DNA of 64,000 nucleotides from Prunella strophiata (GCA_036583965.1 JAZBQD010000030.1:55491551-55555550), one strand, 5' to 3'; shown: positions 12,296-27,206, numbered from the stretch's first letter. The notes: generated by a model not told the origin, from the sequence alone. A program made the numbers and translations.

Positions 12296-15200
12296 ACTTC
12301 CACTGATCTCAGATCCTGAATGAAATAAGGTGATAACCAGGATGCTTCTGGAGTGTTGCTGCACATTGCTTAGTGGTACTTCATTGTACCATGCAGGCAG
12401 TAAAAGGCAAATACTGCTCCTACACAGAACACATCAAGCTTTGGATTCTTCTCTCCTAGTCAAGTGGAAGGACACAAAACCCTCTCCCTGCCCATGTAAT
12501 CTTTCAGTTACCACACTCCTAAATAAGCACAGAGAGAAAGGAAGGCAGGGTACTCCTCCAGCAATCATTACTTTGAGTGAGGGAGCAAAACAGCAAGGGC
12601 TGGTTAGGATGCAGAAGGTGAGTTTGGTTGTGACACAAAGAAAGACAAACAAAAAAAGGGGAGTAGAAGAAAACAGGCAAGCAGTGTAGAAGAACTCCCC
12701 CCAAAATCAGGAGCTAATTTAGCACTGTGCAAAGACCAAAGAAATAAGGAAACAGAACTGACCACCCTGTTATAAATCTCTCCTCCTAAGTATTTTGGGA
12801 CTGGCCTAAACAATACAATGTTGTATTTTGAAGAGATATGTGAGCTATTGCTAAATGAAGCACATTGGAACTGGAAGCAAGATAACTGCTTTAGCATGAT
12901 GTAATACCCCAACTAATGAGCTCTGCTAGGAACAAAGCCCAAGAGGGCTGCACTGGATCCAGAAAGCAAGCAGTTCATTTAGGGCTACCAAGGGCACCTC
13001 ACTACAGCATTGCTCTCCTCCAGAGAGACACCTCCTTGACATTATCAGCTGAAGTGGTAAAGCATGATGCAATAAAAATAATCACCATCATTACCATCAC
13101 CTCATGCAGAGGCACAGTTTTACTGGAAAAGTAGTTGTGAAGTACATGCTGTAAAAAGAAAGGTGAGAGCACCCACTTGCAGCTCAAAAAGGCTGGTTGT
13201 TTCAAAGCTGGAAGAGAGTGCCTGATGAGCAGGCAGAGCACAGATGCTGCCTGAGCACAGATTCCTACACTGCTCCTTCCACCACAGGTCATGACATTCG
13301 TCCCAGCCAAGAAAGTAGTTGTTGATCAGTGTTCTGCCATATCTAATCATCACTGAGGCCTAGCATCCTACCCTGGTGTTCATTGCAACACAGGCCCTCT
13401 AAAGCTATCCAGATGTTTCAGAAAAGAAAAGCCACAAACTTCAAACAGCTCACTCACAGCAGGTCCCACAAGACTACTACACCTTCCCTGTTTGTGTAGC
13501 AAATGACTAGGGTAATAAATGTTTTTAAAATCAAAATACGTTCTTATCCTCAAAACACATATAAAGCTTAGAAAATCATCATTTCACTCCTGAATAGATG
13601 GAAAGGGGATAGCTGGATTTATAAGATAAGCAGTCATGTTTTACTATTTGGCTTCCAACAGTAGCAATTAGTTATATACTAAATTCATGGAAGAGACCCA
13701 CCTGAAGAAAACAAGGAAAACCAACAAGGAGTTTGAAGCTACAGAAGCTACAGATTACAGAAAAAGAATGAAAAATTCCAGAGAACAAACACTGACCTCA
13801 AGGCAATATTGTCACTTTTAAGATCCACCCACAGAATAAAGTCTTTCCTGTAAGCACCCCTCTTCCAGGAGAAAAGCTGTAAAAAAGCCATTACAACAGG
13901 CAATACCCAATGTCCAGGAACTGGACATGGAACTCCCATAGGTTATTTTCCTGAGCAAGCTGCCCCATGGTATTTCTGGGTACACATGTGCAGTGGCCAG
14001 CAAAATCTACAGGCACTTAAATCCTGCTGCTTATTTGCTATAAAATTATGCAGTGTGATCTGTTTACTATGAGTGCAGGCTAGGTGCATACTAAGAACTC
14101 TGCGCAAAGCACTAAAATCACACTTCTCACTCTTCTGCTCCAGAGATACTCCTTATTTCTGTGTGTCTGGTTCTCTGTCTGAAGCAGGGCTTACATACAA
14201 GTGATTTAAGTACTACATCCCTCCTTGCTGACGCACTGAACACCCTCTCCTTCACTAAGCCTTCATTTAAGCTTCTGTTGGCTGTGATGACACCCTTAGA
14301 AGCTGTAGGAACAGTCCTGTTCATTGGCCATATTATGCCCATCTCAAGGCCCAAACAAAAGACTTAGAGGTCACTGAGACAGACAGTTAAGCATTCACTG
14401 GGATGTGTACTTCCAGGACTCCAAGACATTGCCCCAAAAAGTGTTCTTAAATTACCTTCATGTTTGCAAACAATCCTCTGCCTCTGCTTTGATCTACCTT
14501 CAAAAGGAAGCTCTTCCACACATTAAATTCCATTTCAACTGCACTGATGAAATGTGCAGAGTGCCCTTCGCATCCTGCACTCTTTTACACTGAAGCTTTT
14601 AGGAACTTTAAGCAGATCTATCCCCATTGTTCAAATCCCAGGATGCTGACATTTCAAATCAAACTCTCCTCTATGCAACTTGTGAAAATAACAAAGATAA
14701 CCTCCCACCAATGCTCAGGCAGCTGCTTGCCTATATGCAATGAACCCAGCACAGGTTGCCAAGAGACTGCAATGATGAGCAGTGTTTTTTCCTGAATACT
14801 CTCAAATGAGCTTTCACTATATATTATCTCTGAGCAATAAAACATGCAAGACCACATTCTTGTTTCAGTTTAGAATTCATTTTATTGCTAATATGTAAAA
14901 GGACAATTTTATTTTTATTGATTAAGAACATCACAGTATATCTGTTAAAATTGAGAATAAGCAATTTTCAGATAGCATGTATAGAAATCCCCCCTGAAAG
15001 CTCCATTCCCTAGTGTAAAAATTAAGTGCAGATTCAATGAAATTTAGGGGGCTCTAAAGAACAGAGAAACAAAGTCTATTATAAGATATTGCTAGTGATT
15101 GTCAACCTTTCCATCTAAGAATAAGGCAATTTCAAAATTAAAACAAAAAGCCACCATTAAACCTTAGGTATGAGAACATTTTTCCTTATTGGCAACTATC

Positions 15201-16721
15201 AAGATGAAAAATAATTTTATACACTGTGTACTACTTAAAGAATAAAAGTTCTTTTAGATGTGTTTCTAATACAACACTTGCATACATTCTTAGGCCTTAA
15301 TCATTGAACATATTTTTCAAGCAAAACTCAGTGCTACCAGCTACCTTTTTTTTTCCTGTGGATACTGCCTGTCTTTTGTCATATAGCTTACTATAAATTA
15401 TTTTTGTTTAAATTATACTACATATCTCTCCAATGAATGAAAAACACAGAAGTGCTTTTCCGTATATGACAAAATTCTGCACGCACCAAGAATCAGAGGT
15501 TTAGTATTGCTTAAGTCCCTGGGAAGAAGAGCTGAAAACACTATTTCTCCATCATCATATGCTGTGGTAAAACTGATGAGTGCTGTTAGCAACAACCAAC
15601 AAAGTTTATGCAGTAGAAGGTCAAATAAAATGAAAGATGAAGCTTGGGCTCAAACAAAAGACATAATCTATCAACTAAACTGCACAGCCTGAAAAGCTTG
15701 ATAACCATTTCCGTGATAAAAAACTTACCAGAGGGAAAGCATTGAAAGTATAACCAGAACATGAATGACCAAGAAGTCAAGAAGGCTACATTTTATCAAG
15801 TCCCAGTGCCATGCATTTTGTTGCTGCATTTATTTGGGTCTTTTTCTGTACCATACTCATGACTTCTGAGTCATTTGTCACCACCTCCAAGAGGTGAATA
15901 TCAACCTCCATGGCCAGACCCAGTGATGTTAGGAGAATGGTGAAAATGACATAGCACTATCCAGACACCCTCAACTGCATCTTGATGAACTGCACCTTTG
16001 TCAAATCCTAGGTCATCAAATGTGATACAGAATGACACCAAAAACAAACAAAAAAATAAAAGGGGGCAATTATTTAAATTCTTGCCATTTCCTTTTACAG
16101 CACATCCCAGCTTTCCCGAGCCCTGAGTCCCTCTTCACAATCTAGCTTTCAAATATTAACTAAATCAGCATACACTCTCACAGCAAATAAATCACAGCCA
16201 TAGTAGGGAGACTTTTCAAAAAAAGCAATCAGGACAGGGAGGTTTAATTTAGAGAGAGGAGAAAGACTTTAGACCTTGATAAGGCATGACATAATTCCAT
16301 GTCATTGATCTGCAATCATATAGCTGTATCTGTAATGCAAACAGCAAGTAATTTAGAATACTCTTAATTAGGTGTAATAAGTGTACACTGGCACATTACT
16401 GAATCTATAAATAGACAGCAACCACATCATTTCACTCGTGCCACATGTTATGAGGTATGGGAGGGAAAAAGAAAGGCACTTTCCTTAAGACCTTTCTTTA
16501 ATTTGTTTTAGTGGTGGGTTTTTTTGTGGGGGAGGGGGGCATTTGTTGGGTTTTGAGCTTTTTTTTGCTCCTGAAGGTATTTAATCAGGCCTTTAAATAC
16601 TGACAAATCTTCCTCAGCAGACACAGGTTATCCTCATCAATTGTGTAAAAGGAAGAGAGAACACCTAATTTGTAATAAATCAGGAACCACATTCTATTGA
16701 TCTGTAAAACATTCAGAGAGA

Positions 16722-16842
16722 CACAGCTCTGGGCAACCAAATGTCGCCCTGAAAACCTCCCTGCTCTGAGCATGGGGGTGGGACAGATGACCTCTCAAAG
16801 TGTCTTCCAAACCAGATTACCTTGATGATCCTGTAACATTCA
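16722..16842 (+). mobile_element. CR1 LINE 3' fragment
   Basis: CTCTGGGCAACCAAATG, GAGCATGGGGGTGGGACAGA, TGACCTCTCAAAGTGTCTTC and CAAACCAGATTACC followed by a decayed ATGATCCTGTAAC tail follow the order of a CR1 3' untranslated region. It is an old, 5'-truncated insertion in the same orientation as the 1.37 kb copy and antisense to DGKH. Confidence 0.7.
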
Positions 16843-19800
16843 TAAATTTCTTTTTTCTATAAGAAGTCCCTCTCTATAACCTCTCACACCTACACACAGT
16901 AATTTAAACTGTAGATCAGCTACAAATAACCTTGGGGTATATTTCAAAGAAAAGGTATAATCACTTGTAAGAAAATTCAGCAGAAGCTCATATGCCTCTT
17001 GCCCTGGCTATGACTTATTTTTATTTCTTTTTACTCAAATAGAAAAATACAAGATTTCCCTGTCATTTCCAACACCTCACTGGGAGACAAACTCTCAGGG
17101 ACACAGATTTATCAAAATCTCAAAGGGTAATTTGAAATATGAGCCCTTTGTAAAACTGTTGGCAGCAGATCCCTGGTTGATGAAGGAGTAGAACCCATGA
17201 TGTTAACTCCTTATCTCTTTCTCAATGGTGTGCACAGCAACCAAATATTTCAAATATGAAAAAAAAAAAAATTTACACTAAACAGTGTAAGCAAAAAAAA
17301 ATTATAAAGAATTGGTTTGTATGTACATATACACACACACAAGGAACTACTGGGCTCTAAATACTGCTCTGTATGCAAGAAGTAAGATCATCTGAAACAC
17401 ACACATGATCAAACCTGTGGAAAAATGCAAAGCTTAAGGAAGCTAGAATAAAAATTATGGTTTTTTTTTTTAAAAAAAAAGCTATTCACAGCAGTTGCAT
17501 TTACCTGGCAACAGCAGGTAACATGAGATAATACACAAAAGCTCTTTTAAAGACGGGTCTTTAAATATACAGCTTGACATTGCCAGCACATTTAATAGCT
17601 TGCTTTTGACAGGAGCTCGTCAGAAGTTCTGTACTTTACTAGTATCTTCAGTTCCTTTGAAATGCTGAAGAAGAAGCAGAACAGAGTCTTGCAATGCAGC
17701 ATGAGCAGCACAGATAGAAACCTGACAACCCTCTGAAGCCTGAAGGATTCTTTTAATGCCTTTTATAGAATTGCCAAGTTGGGCAAGGAAAAAACTTGTC
17801 ATCTAGTAGACAGGATACACACACAGACCCTAACTTGTGCAACCTGCCTTTAAATTTCTGAAAGATTATTTGCCAGTGGATTGGGGAGGGATTGGAGACC
17901 ACCAGCCTAAATAGCAAACCATCTCATGTATAAATTTTATCTTACCTGCACATAGTTTTGAGGAACATTTTGGTCCATGTTCTCTCTACAAAATGCTAAC
18001 CAGTGGACTCTGTACAGGTAAAAGGTCTTTGCTTCCAGAAGCACCACAGAATCATGCTTATTAGCCCAACATTCATTTATAACTAAATTTAAAAAAACAA
18101 ACAAACTTACAAAAAATCCAAGAGTCCACTGAGCCACACGAAAAGGTTTTCCTAAATTCTGGTTTCCCTCTGTAAAACCCTCATAATGCAACCTTCTAAG
18201 TTATATGAAGGTTTGCTTGAACAACTTCACTCAGGGGAAAGAAAATCAAGTTTAACATCAGATAGATGGTTCTGAAAGTTATTCCTGGTTTTGTCTGTAA
18301 TGAGATGCTGTGCAAATGGGAAAAATATTTTTTACTTCTTTGAAAGTTCAGATTTCATCAGAAACATTACTTCTTCATGTCACACCAAGTAAATCACACT
18401 AGCTCCCCATTATAGATCTGCATCCCCTCTGCATTCATCCCAGGCAGAATCCACATATCATAAATGTAGCATTATATACAATAATAAAAAGAAATACTGT
18501 TTACACCACTATATTCTTTCAGATCCTTAACTCACAAACCCCCTTTTACCCTTTGTGCTCTCTTTTATTCAGTTTAATAGATCTCTGAGACTGAGGCCAA
18601 TCAATGTTTGTCTAGAGAGAAACTCATGTGAAGCTCCCTGACGCTTCAGGCACAAAACGACAATAGCTGAAAAATCAGCAAAAAGGGTGCATTAATTTTC
18701 AAGTCAATAGCTCCACAGTGAACCATCTGCTCCCAGGATTGATCAGTACCACTGAAGAAGGAGGCAGTGAAGGGTGAAACTATTAAAAGAAGCAAACTCA
18801 TATATCTGCACCCTCTCCAAGACTCCACACCCAACAAACTTCATGGTCTTTGGCAGTTACTCTCCTTATGGGAACTGTTGGGAGAAATCTTGCAGAGGCA
18901 TAGACTAAAAGGAAAAGGGATGTCACCCCTTCTCTGTTCAAATTCCTGGAGAAACCATGACAGCAGCAGGCAGTAAAGGAGGGAGAGAACACAAAGCAAG
19001 ATGTCTCTATGGGAGCGTTAAAACAAACAGAGAACTATGTGCCCGTCCTCACAGTCAACAGAGAGTATGCACAGGGAGGAAAGAAGTCTCTGCCTGATGG
19101 GCATCTGGGCCTGCTGGATAGCCATGCTGATCCTCTCCAACATCCTTAGCTGAACCAGAGCAAGCCACCCTTCTTACAAGCAGAGGCGCCACTGACCTTC
19201 CTGTCACTCCAGAGGATCACAGCAGCAGTAAGGACTACCAGCAGTCAAACTGAAGCCATTCAAACTCAGTTACTAAATTTAAGCAACCACACAACAGGAC
19301 ATAACTGACCAGAGCAGCATGACAGTCCTTTAGAACCACTTAAATCTCTGCAGGCATGAAAAACCTCAGCAGATCTTCCCAGCATGGAACTATGCCAGAA
19401 GTGCAAAATGACACTGAGGGCACAGCCGGTTCTCCTCGGCGAGCACATCTAGAAAGACCCTGGCAAGCGCAGGACACACATCCTCCTGGGGGCTGCCCAC
19501 AGAGGGGCTCCTGCTGCTTCCCACCCGGAAAATAGATAGGGAGACTTGCCACCCACAAGCTACTACTCAGTTTCAAAACCCTATTCAGGTTGCTAAGTGA
19601 CAATAAAGTAGTGCAATCTCACACTATTTGCAAACCCCAAGCGCTTAAAGGCAAGGAAATGAATTGTCCAGATCATCATAAATCTCATGCTGCCCATCTA
19701 ATAAACAAATAAATTCTCATCAAATGTAAAAGCTTGCTGAATTCATTACAATAATGCTAACTCTCCCAAGAGTACAAGCTCAGGTTTTGTTAATGTGCTT

Positions 19801-20948
19801 TCAGTATCTAAGTGGTGAAATACTCCTAAGCAGGGATATTATTCAAACAAAAAGCTTAGCTAGAAAAATAATTTTTTGTTCTTTCTTCTTAATTCTGTAA
19901 TATATCATGATAATTCCTATATGGTAAAAGTTTAAGTCAACTATGACCTGACTTTGCATATAAAATTTTTATGACTCACATCTGATGAGCACTTAAGCAC
20001 CAGCTTAACTTAAAGAAGTAATTAGCCACACAGAAGTGTACAGGGTGACTGAAGTGTTTCAGTATGTGCACAAATGGTGTACTAGAATAAATCTCTTAAT
20101 TCATTTTAAATAGCATCTAATGTGGTGGTCTTATTTTTAGCATATCAATGAAATATTTATTTTGGGTCAGCATTCAGCTTGTTTGCAGTGATAAATGCAG
20201 TGTTTACATTAAGAAAGAATGAGGCTTCTTTTCAGTATGATATAGAGAATATAATTTAAGGATGCCCCCAAGCCAGGGGTTTTTTTTGTTTTGTTTTTTG
20301 CCATAGCTAGCAAATTGAGAGTCATGGCTTGAATTTAGTATTATACAGCTATGGTTACTGCATGTATTTAGTACCCTGTTCTTAGGTTTTTAAAAAAAGA
20401 TTTTGGAAAATGCAACTGATTTTTTCAAGGCCAGAGGGGAAAGGATAGAACAGCAATGTAAAAAGGTGGCAAATACAAAGGTGAAAGAAGTTCTCTCTCT
20501 TAAAAAAGGCAAAGTTCAGATACCAAAGTTTCAGACTGAAAAAAGACCAAACAAAACTAGCCATGCTGTCAACAACTTCAAGCAATTGTTGACATCATTT
20601 CCCCCTACTTTACAAATAATTTTAAAAATCTCAAAAATTTAATGGCCAACCAGAACAAAATACTGGTCTTGTGGTTCCTTTGCAAATAAGCTACTGAAGT
20701 GCTCTCACAAGACATCAAACTATGTCTTAATTATCCCTGTCAGAGGAAAACAGCCAAAACAACATGACTACAGAGCATTCTTTTATACCCAAAACTCCAT
20801 ATTCTGAGCATCAATGAATCCACACATTACCTTCTGCTTTGCTAAAATTTTGAGGTCTACAAACTATATATGTTCTTCTATAGATCCCTTACCAGAAGCA
20901 TGGCTGGTCAGAGTTCAAAGAAATGAGAGAAACATTGTTTTAAAAGAA

Positions 20949-21006
20949 ATATATATATATATATATATACACATATATATATGTATATATATATACACAT
21001 ATATAT

Positions 21007-21037
<31 letters not shown>
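20949..21037. repeat. AT/TATACACATA microsatellite
   Basis: Eighty-nine bases of alternating AT are interrupted by TATACACATA-type and ATGT units. The tract is largely self-complementary and can form cruciforms. Such loci are length-unstable and prone to assembly error. Confidence 0.95.
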
Positions 21038-21192
21038 GCCTTTTGGAGTGCTTCAGAGCAACAACATTGGTCTAAGCTGCTTTTTATTGTCTTCAGCTAG
21101 TCAAGAGAATTTCAACACTTCCCTCCAGAAAAAGGCTTTGTGATAGCCAGACAGACTGCTCTTTTAATCACTACTTCAAATACAAAACCACT

Positions 21193-21230
21193 GTAATTTT
21201 AGGTATTCTGTGTAATTCTAGGTATTCTGC
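21193..21230 (+). repeat. 19-bp tandem duplication
   Basis: Two adjacent 19-base copies beginning GTAATT and containing AGGTATTCTG differ at two positions. It is a small local duplication without coding meaning. Confidence 0.8.
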
Positions 21231-21264
21231 TTTAGATATCCAAACTAATTGGGCTAGTCCAGCT

Positions 21265-21297
21265 AGTCATCCAGTAGTCATACAGCAGTCATACAGC
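21265..21297 (+). repeat. 11-bp tandem repeat, three copies
   Basis: The unit AGTCATACAGC is present three times (first copy AGTCATCCAGT), followed by partial AG and, shortly after, a doubled GCATCCT. It lies within 100 bases of another tandem duplication. Confidence 0.8.
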
Positions 21298-23229
21298 AGC
21301 GTTGCATCCTGCATCCTGACGTAACTGCTGGAAACAATTCAAAATGTTTGCAAATGATCTATATGGCCTTACATGGATAAAGACCCAGCTATAAAATAGT
21401 CCTTTCTTGAGCTCTGGCATGGCTGTTCTGTGTCTCCAGGACTCTGCACATGAAGTCCACAAGATAAGGCATCTCAGAAAGGGATTCCCAGTTATCATTT
21501 ATTCTTGAATAAGTCTCTTTTTTTTGCTTCTTAAAAAACAGAAATTCTCCTTAAAGTACAAAATAAAGTGTTTCACCCAACCTTTTTTGCAGAAAAGCAT
21601 TCTCCAGCTCCTTGGAACAAAACATAAAATAATCAAAATCTTGTATTTAAGATGAAAGTGTGATTGTCTTTTTTCCACCTTCACAGCTCACCCAGCTGGC
21701 TGGGAGGAAAAAAAGGGTAATTCATGTCATCTCACAGTACAAAATAACATTAATACTTTAAAGAGCCCAGGGGAAAAAAAAAAAAAACCTCAAAAGCAAC
21801 ATTCTTTGAAGACCTGGTTGCAAATACCTATTGCAAAATGTTACAAGCTCCTCCTTTCTTGTACTTAGCTAGCAATTTAAGCTTTGCCAATACATGCATC
21901 ACTAAAATGCCTTAGCAGATTTCATTTCAGTTTTATACAAACATGTGTCAGAATTTGGAGTGGTAATGACCACTGTGCCTTAAATAGTGTAACTCTTTCC
22001 ATTCTAAGCCTGCTTACTTCTACATAGTGTGTTCAGTCATTTTTAACTTCCTTAAACTATCATGTCTTTGCCTGAAATTTTCCTTTAATGGACTATTTTG
22101 AAAGCTTATGTACACACACAGCAATTATGAGAAGCAACAAATATTGCACACCATCTAATGCTAGAAGCTGGTTTGCTTTGTTCCAGGGATACTCTACCAC
22201 AGAATAATATATATATATATCCATATCAAAACCTAAATATATTGCCCTGTGCATACTATGCATGTTGCATGTATCAGGAATACACATTAATGAATATTTC
22301 ACTTTAAAAACAGGTTAAAGTCCCCAGGATGTGGTGCAAGAAACAAATTTGCCAGATTTTACAACAGTTGTGGGGGAAAAAAAAAAAAGTTGCTGAGATA
22401 TTTTACTAAGGATGAATATACAGTACATAAATTTAGCTGCAGAATTGAAAATTATGGAAAATATGAATACTGAAGACAGATAACCTGTAGCACCCTTCAG
22501 TCTGTTTAGTGAACACTACCAGGTGGCAAGAACTTGAGGACAATTGCTGTGCACTTCCTTCCTAGTGACACCATTCATATTACTGCAGTTGCAGAATACA
22601 TTACAAATTACAGAGCATTTTGAAGCTGTGTGGAGTCACACAACCCTAATGCATATAAAGGATCTTCACTGGGGTAACTCTTGCTACCATGGCATTCTCC
22701 TGAGAACTTCTGGTGCACTAAAAAAAAAAAATCATGTTTCCTTAACCAGAAAGGAATGAACCACTTAGTTGAGTAAATTGGGAACCATTAAAACAAGGAA
22801 AAACAGATCACATTGCAAAGAATGATGCTCATGCATTTGAACACTGGTATCACTCACAGCACTTTACATTTAGGTGAATTAACAAGTTATGGTAAACTGA
22901 GAGAAATGTATACCAGAAATAAACAGGAAGTGACTGCTGGGACTTGGCACTGTCAAATGTCAACATATGGAAAAGGTTAGAAACTTTTTGAAGGCTCAGT
23001 TCCTAAATGGCTGGTGTTAAGGCAAATAAAGCCACAGTGGAGAATTTAATTAATTTACTTCTATTACTCCATAATGACTTAAGATCTCAAAAAAAAAAAA
23101 TTAATAACTGAGATAAGAAAATTTAAGTAACGACTCTTGCCATTTAACTAAACAACACTGTATTATCTCCACTAATTATAACACAGTCATGCTTCTGAAC
23201 ATCTCCCATCTTACAGCAATTTCATTACT

Positions 23230-23271
23230 AACAAAAACCACTGGGGGTGTAACAAAAACCACTGGGGGTGA
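23230..23271 (+). repeat. 21-bp tandem duplication
   Basis: Two 21-base copies of AACAAAAACCACTGGGGGTG plus one base differ only at the last base (T versus A). Their near identity suggests a fairly recent duplication. Confidence 0.9.
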
Positions 23272-26200
23272 AGGAGAGGAAGAAAGCTTTGTCCCACATA
23301 CCTTACAAGTGTATTTATCTTACTCAATACACCACATTTTCTTGCATTTCCTAAATTATACTTTCTGCTCCAGAATGTCTGTTTCATGCAAAAATAAACA
23401 CAGGCCAGATATTCAATGCAGATTTGAGAGCAAAACACATATCCAACAGAGCTTTTGCATTAACTGGACATGGAGCCATTAAAATAGGAAGCTAGGTCAG
23501 TGATAAAAGTGCTACTCTTCACTATGCAGTTTTTTGCAGAGTACTCAAGACAAGAGTGGGAGCTGTAACTGTGTTCATCTGACAACTACACTTCCAAGCA
23601 GCCAGGGATTGTTTCATTTATTAATCTTCTGCTGATCCTCAAAGTGAGGAGAATTCAAAGAGAAAAAGTGTGAGCTCTAATTTGAATTTCCCCTTCTCAA
23701 CACATTTCTGCTATAAAGAACTGAAGAAAGGCCATCTTTTTAAGGAATGTGTTTTGCACTACAGCGATTAACTTTAAAGCAACTAGAAGCCAGCTGATGA
23801 CAGGCAGTTTTCAGGCTGTAGCCCCAAGAACTGAAGTCATCTGTTTAAGGAAGGCACTGACTCTGCCTGTCTTAACCAGCATCTTAAAAAATGAAGAAGC
23901 CAAATTTAACACACACATGGAGAACTTTCCATTACTTCAATCTCCAATGTAACCCTGCTTGTAACCCAGTATCACCATATATACTACTTCAAAACTGCCT
24001 GACTACAGTTTTCCAAAGTTTTCAAAAATCCAAAATGTATATTCTTAAAATGTTTGTTGGTTTTGTTTTTGGCTTTTGGTGTTTTTTTTTTTTACCAAGA
24101 CACATTTTATGTGCTAAATATTCAGGTCTCCCAAAATGAGGGGGAAAGATTAGTAGACATTACAAAACCAAGAGTTGTTTCCATTAGGGATTCTGACTCA
24201 AAAGTGCTCAAACTTCACAGGGTACCTGTCACCTATTTATTCACTAGCGCTTCCTCCATGGAACACATTCAAACTCCACAGATGCAGAAACTTCCAGGGT
24301 GACATTTAAAGATACTGGCTTTAATCTCACAGAAGTCCTAATCAGTTTTTGGTCCTGATTTCCCTAAAGGTACCTACTGCTACAGTGTCACTCTACAGCC
24401 AAGTATGGGGCTTTAGCAAACAGTTCCCAGTGACAAACAACATGCCGGTCTAAAGAATACTCCTTTAGTCCTTTACACCACTACTTGTTCCCTCCTCCTC
24501 AAGTTGGCAGACCCAAACACACTTTGATCTTCAAGTTTTCTGTTTGGGGTAATTAACAATGGCCACATTTTGACACAGATATGCTTTAAAGTGTTCTAAA
24601 AATTTAAGAGATAGATATGCATAAACTAAAACTGTACCCATAACAGAAGTTACAATGATGTCCAGCCGTATCACCAACCTGTTTTTCTTAGCAACTGACT
24701 GCAAAAGTAGTTCCACTGAAATAAAGTTAACAGCTTGCCAAGGAAGTTGCTATCCAGTGTGGGTAAGCCATGGCAAAACTGGACAACAGTCTTCTAAATA
24801 GAACTGTGAACCAATCATTAGCATATCACAAACAAGCAATAAGCTTTGGTGTAATTACATCTGCCAATACAATACTCTTGCTTTTCTTCTTCTCATTCTC
24901 TTATTCACCCCATGCCCTCAGCTAAAAAATTAATTGCTTTTATTTAGGAAGAAAAGAGCAAAGAGTAAAACTCCCTTTGAGAACTACAGATGTTAGGACT
25001 TTTTAGGCTTCTGTTTGTGCTAGTGAAAAGGGTTTGTTCTTGTACATATATTTCCTAGGTCTTGTTATACACACATTAAAAAAATCCACTCCTGAGTGAT
25101 TCTGTCTGCAAAGTATCACCATATGGTAGCTTTCACAAATGATCAACTGTACCAAAACATCTAAAAATAACATCTTCCTTAAGTAAAACAAAAACAATTA
25201 CCAGCAGAGACTTTTGGGTATAGTTCTGAGCTAAAGAATCTATACCACGTCGCTGAAATGTTTCAAGTAAGTAAATAAGCAACCTCTGGAGACAAACAGC
25301 ACAGTCCTAAATGGCCCACAAGCATCAATGATAAATGCAATATACATGCTTTGGGTTCTTTCAAAAGTCTATTCTTAGATGTAAGACAAACCCAATCCAT
25401 TTAATTAAAACCTTAGCTTACAAACACATCCACCAAGTAAGTGAAGCTTAACAAATCTAATTTGAATGAAAGGGACTAGCTGGGTAAAAGAGCAGCTCCC
25501 TGATGTTCCTTGCTCTAGTGGTTTCATGTAACCACTGATCACCAACTACTACAACAGCAAACATACAACACCCTTAAACTAAATGGGAGTTGTCTGTCTA
25601 AATATAGCTACTTTTAAATAATGCATTGTGAGTTATAAAATAAAGTGCTACTGAATTATTTAACATAGGTCTCATCTTTAACAATGATATATCACTTTTA
25701 ATTAAATTGAAAGAAAGATGTTTATATTTGGAGTTGCACATTATTGTAAACTGCAACCAGTAAAGCAACATTTTAACTCCAATTATGTCAGCAGTCAGTT
25801 TTTCCTATATATATCTGATTCACAGAAATAGAACTGGGACTCAAGCTAAGATAAGCAAAAGCAAGACTTGCAGAGCTGTCTTAGATCTTCAGGCGATCCC
25901 TGCTCAGAATTCATTCACAACCTTCAGATACAGAATATCCCACCCGTCTGTAACAGTTGGCAAGAATTGGCTGGGATGTCAATCTCACCAACCTGTGTCG
26001 ATAACATTCATAACAGGCATGTTTTCCTTATGCAAGTATCAACCTCTTTGAGAGCAAGCACTCAAATGCACTTAATACCACTACAGCTAATAAAGGCATC
26101 GTGCTCTGTAACTTTTAAAACATTCTGAAGACACAAAAGGGTGTTAAAGCTGAAAGTGTGTGTAGAACTACGTTTCCAACACAATGCAACAGTTGTATAT

Positions 26201-27187
26201 TATTTACTATAGTAACCTTTCAGCCAGGCCTAACATCTGTAAATGCAAAATTAACATTTAGCAACAAAATGGAATGACACATCTTGTTTAGAAGGTTTCA
26301 GGAAAAAACTGCTTTCCACCTCACGTAACAGAGTACCATTAGTGTTTAACAATCACTGTTTAAAGGTGGCTGCCTTTTGCACGTAGTGCCTGGAGCAAAA
26401 GCCCAGGGGAAGAACAGCATCAACCGGACAGGACTTCACAAACTGCTAACTTTAATGGGTGCTCTGTAGAGGAAACAACACCACATGACCTATTGTGTAG
26501 AAATCAAACCCTAAGTGTGATCAGTTCAGGCCTGCACGGAGTCACTTTGCCCCTTAAAACAGACACTTCCAAGAAGAATCCTGATCTTCGTGTCATTGCA
26601 TCAATAAGCTCCCCCCCAAAGGGGTTTTGTGAAGACCCCATCACTGACTGTGGACCACGCTTTGTACAAAGTCATGGGATCCTTACTACACAGCAAGTAA
26701 GTCTGTTTCATTATTTTTATGCTTTCAAATGTCTCCTTGTTGATTTTACAGGGGGAAAAAAATTAAATAAATACACCATCCATGAAAAAAGTTAATTCCA
26801 CTGGGACAACTTCGGCAGCCTGAGACAGCCAAAAAAACTACATTAACCTAAAATTTTGACAGCTGCTTTACGCATCCAGTGCCACGAGCGAGGATGTATA
26901 GAAGTTTACTTCTCTTTACGCGAGGTGCCTTTCAAAGTGGAAGCCGCCTTTCCCTCCTTGGCGGCACTCCCGAAGAGGAGCCCGACGTGCCACCGCGGGC
27001 TCGGTGCCTGCCGCTCTGGCGGGGCGCACGGCAGCGGTGCCCGGGACCGGCGGTGAACTAAGAAGGGTGGGCGGCGGGTATGGAAAGTGGTGAGGAAGGG
27101 CTCGCTGAGCCAGCCCACCCGCGCCGCAGGGTGGCAGGGCGGGATCCCCGCGGCAGCGGTGCCCGCCGCCGAGGAAGAGGAGCCGGA

Positions 27188-27206
27188 GGGAAGGAGGGAG
27201 GGAGGG
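27188..27206 (+). repeat. Canonical G-quadruplex motif at start of DGKH intron 1
   Basis: Four runs of three G separated by loops of 5, 1 and 1 bases lie within a (GGGA)-like tract. The G-rich strand is plus, the template strand for DGKH, about 350 bases inside intron 1 and within the CpG island. The motif is seen directly; folding is inferred. Confidence 0.6.

Noticed and set aside
16515..16560. G-rich stretch considered as a G-quadruplex
   Set aside because: Only three separable G runs occur within a suitable distance.
20814..21038. Frame encoding a Tyr/Ile repeat peptide
   Set aside because: It is a translation of the AT/ACAT microsatellite.
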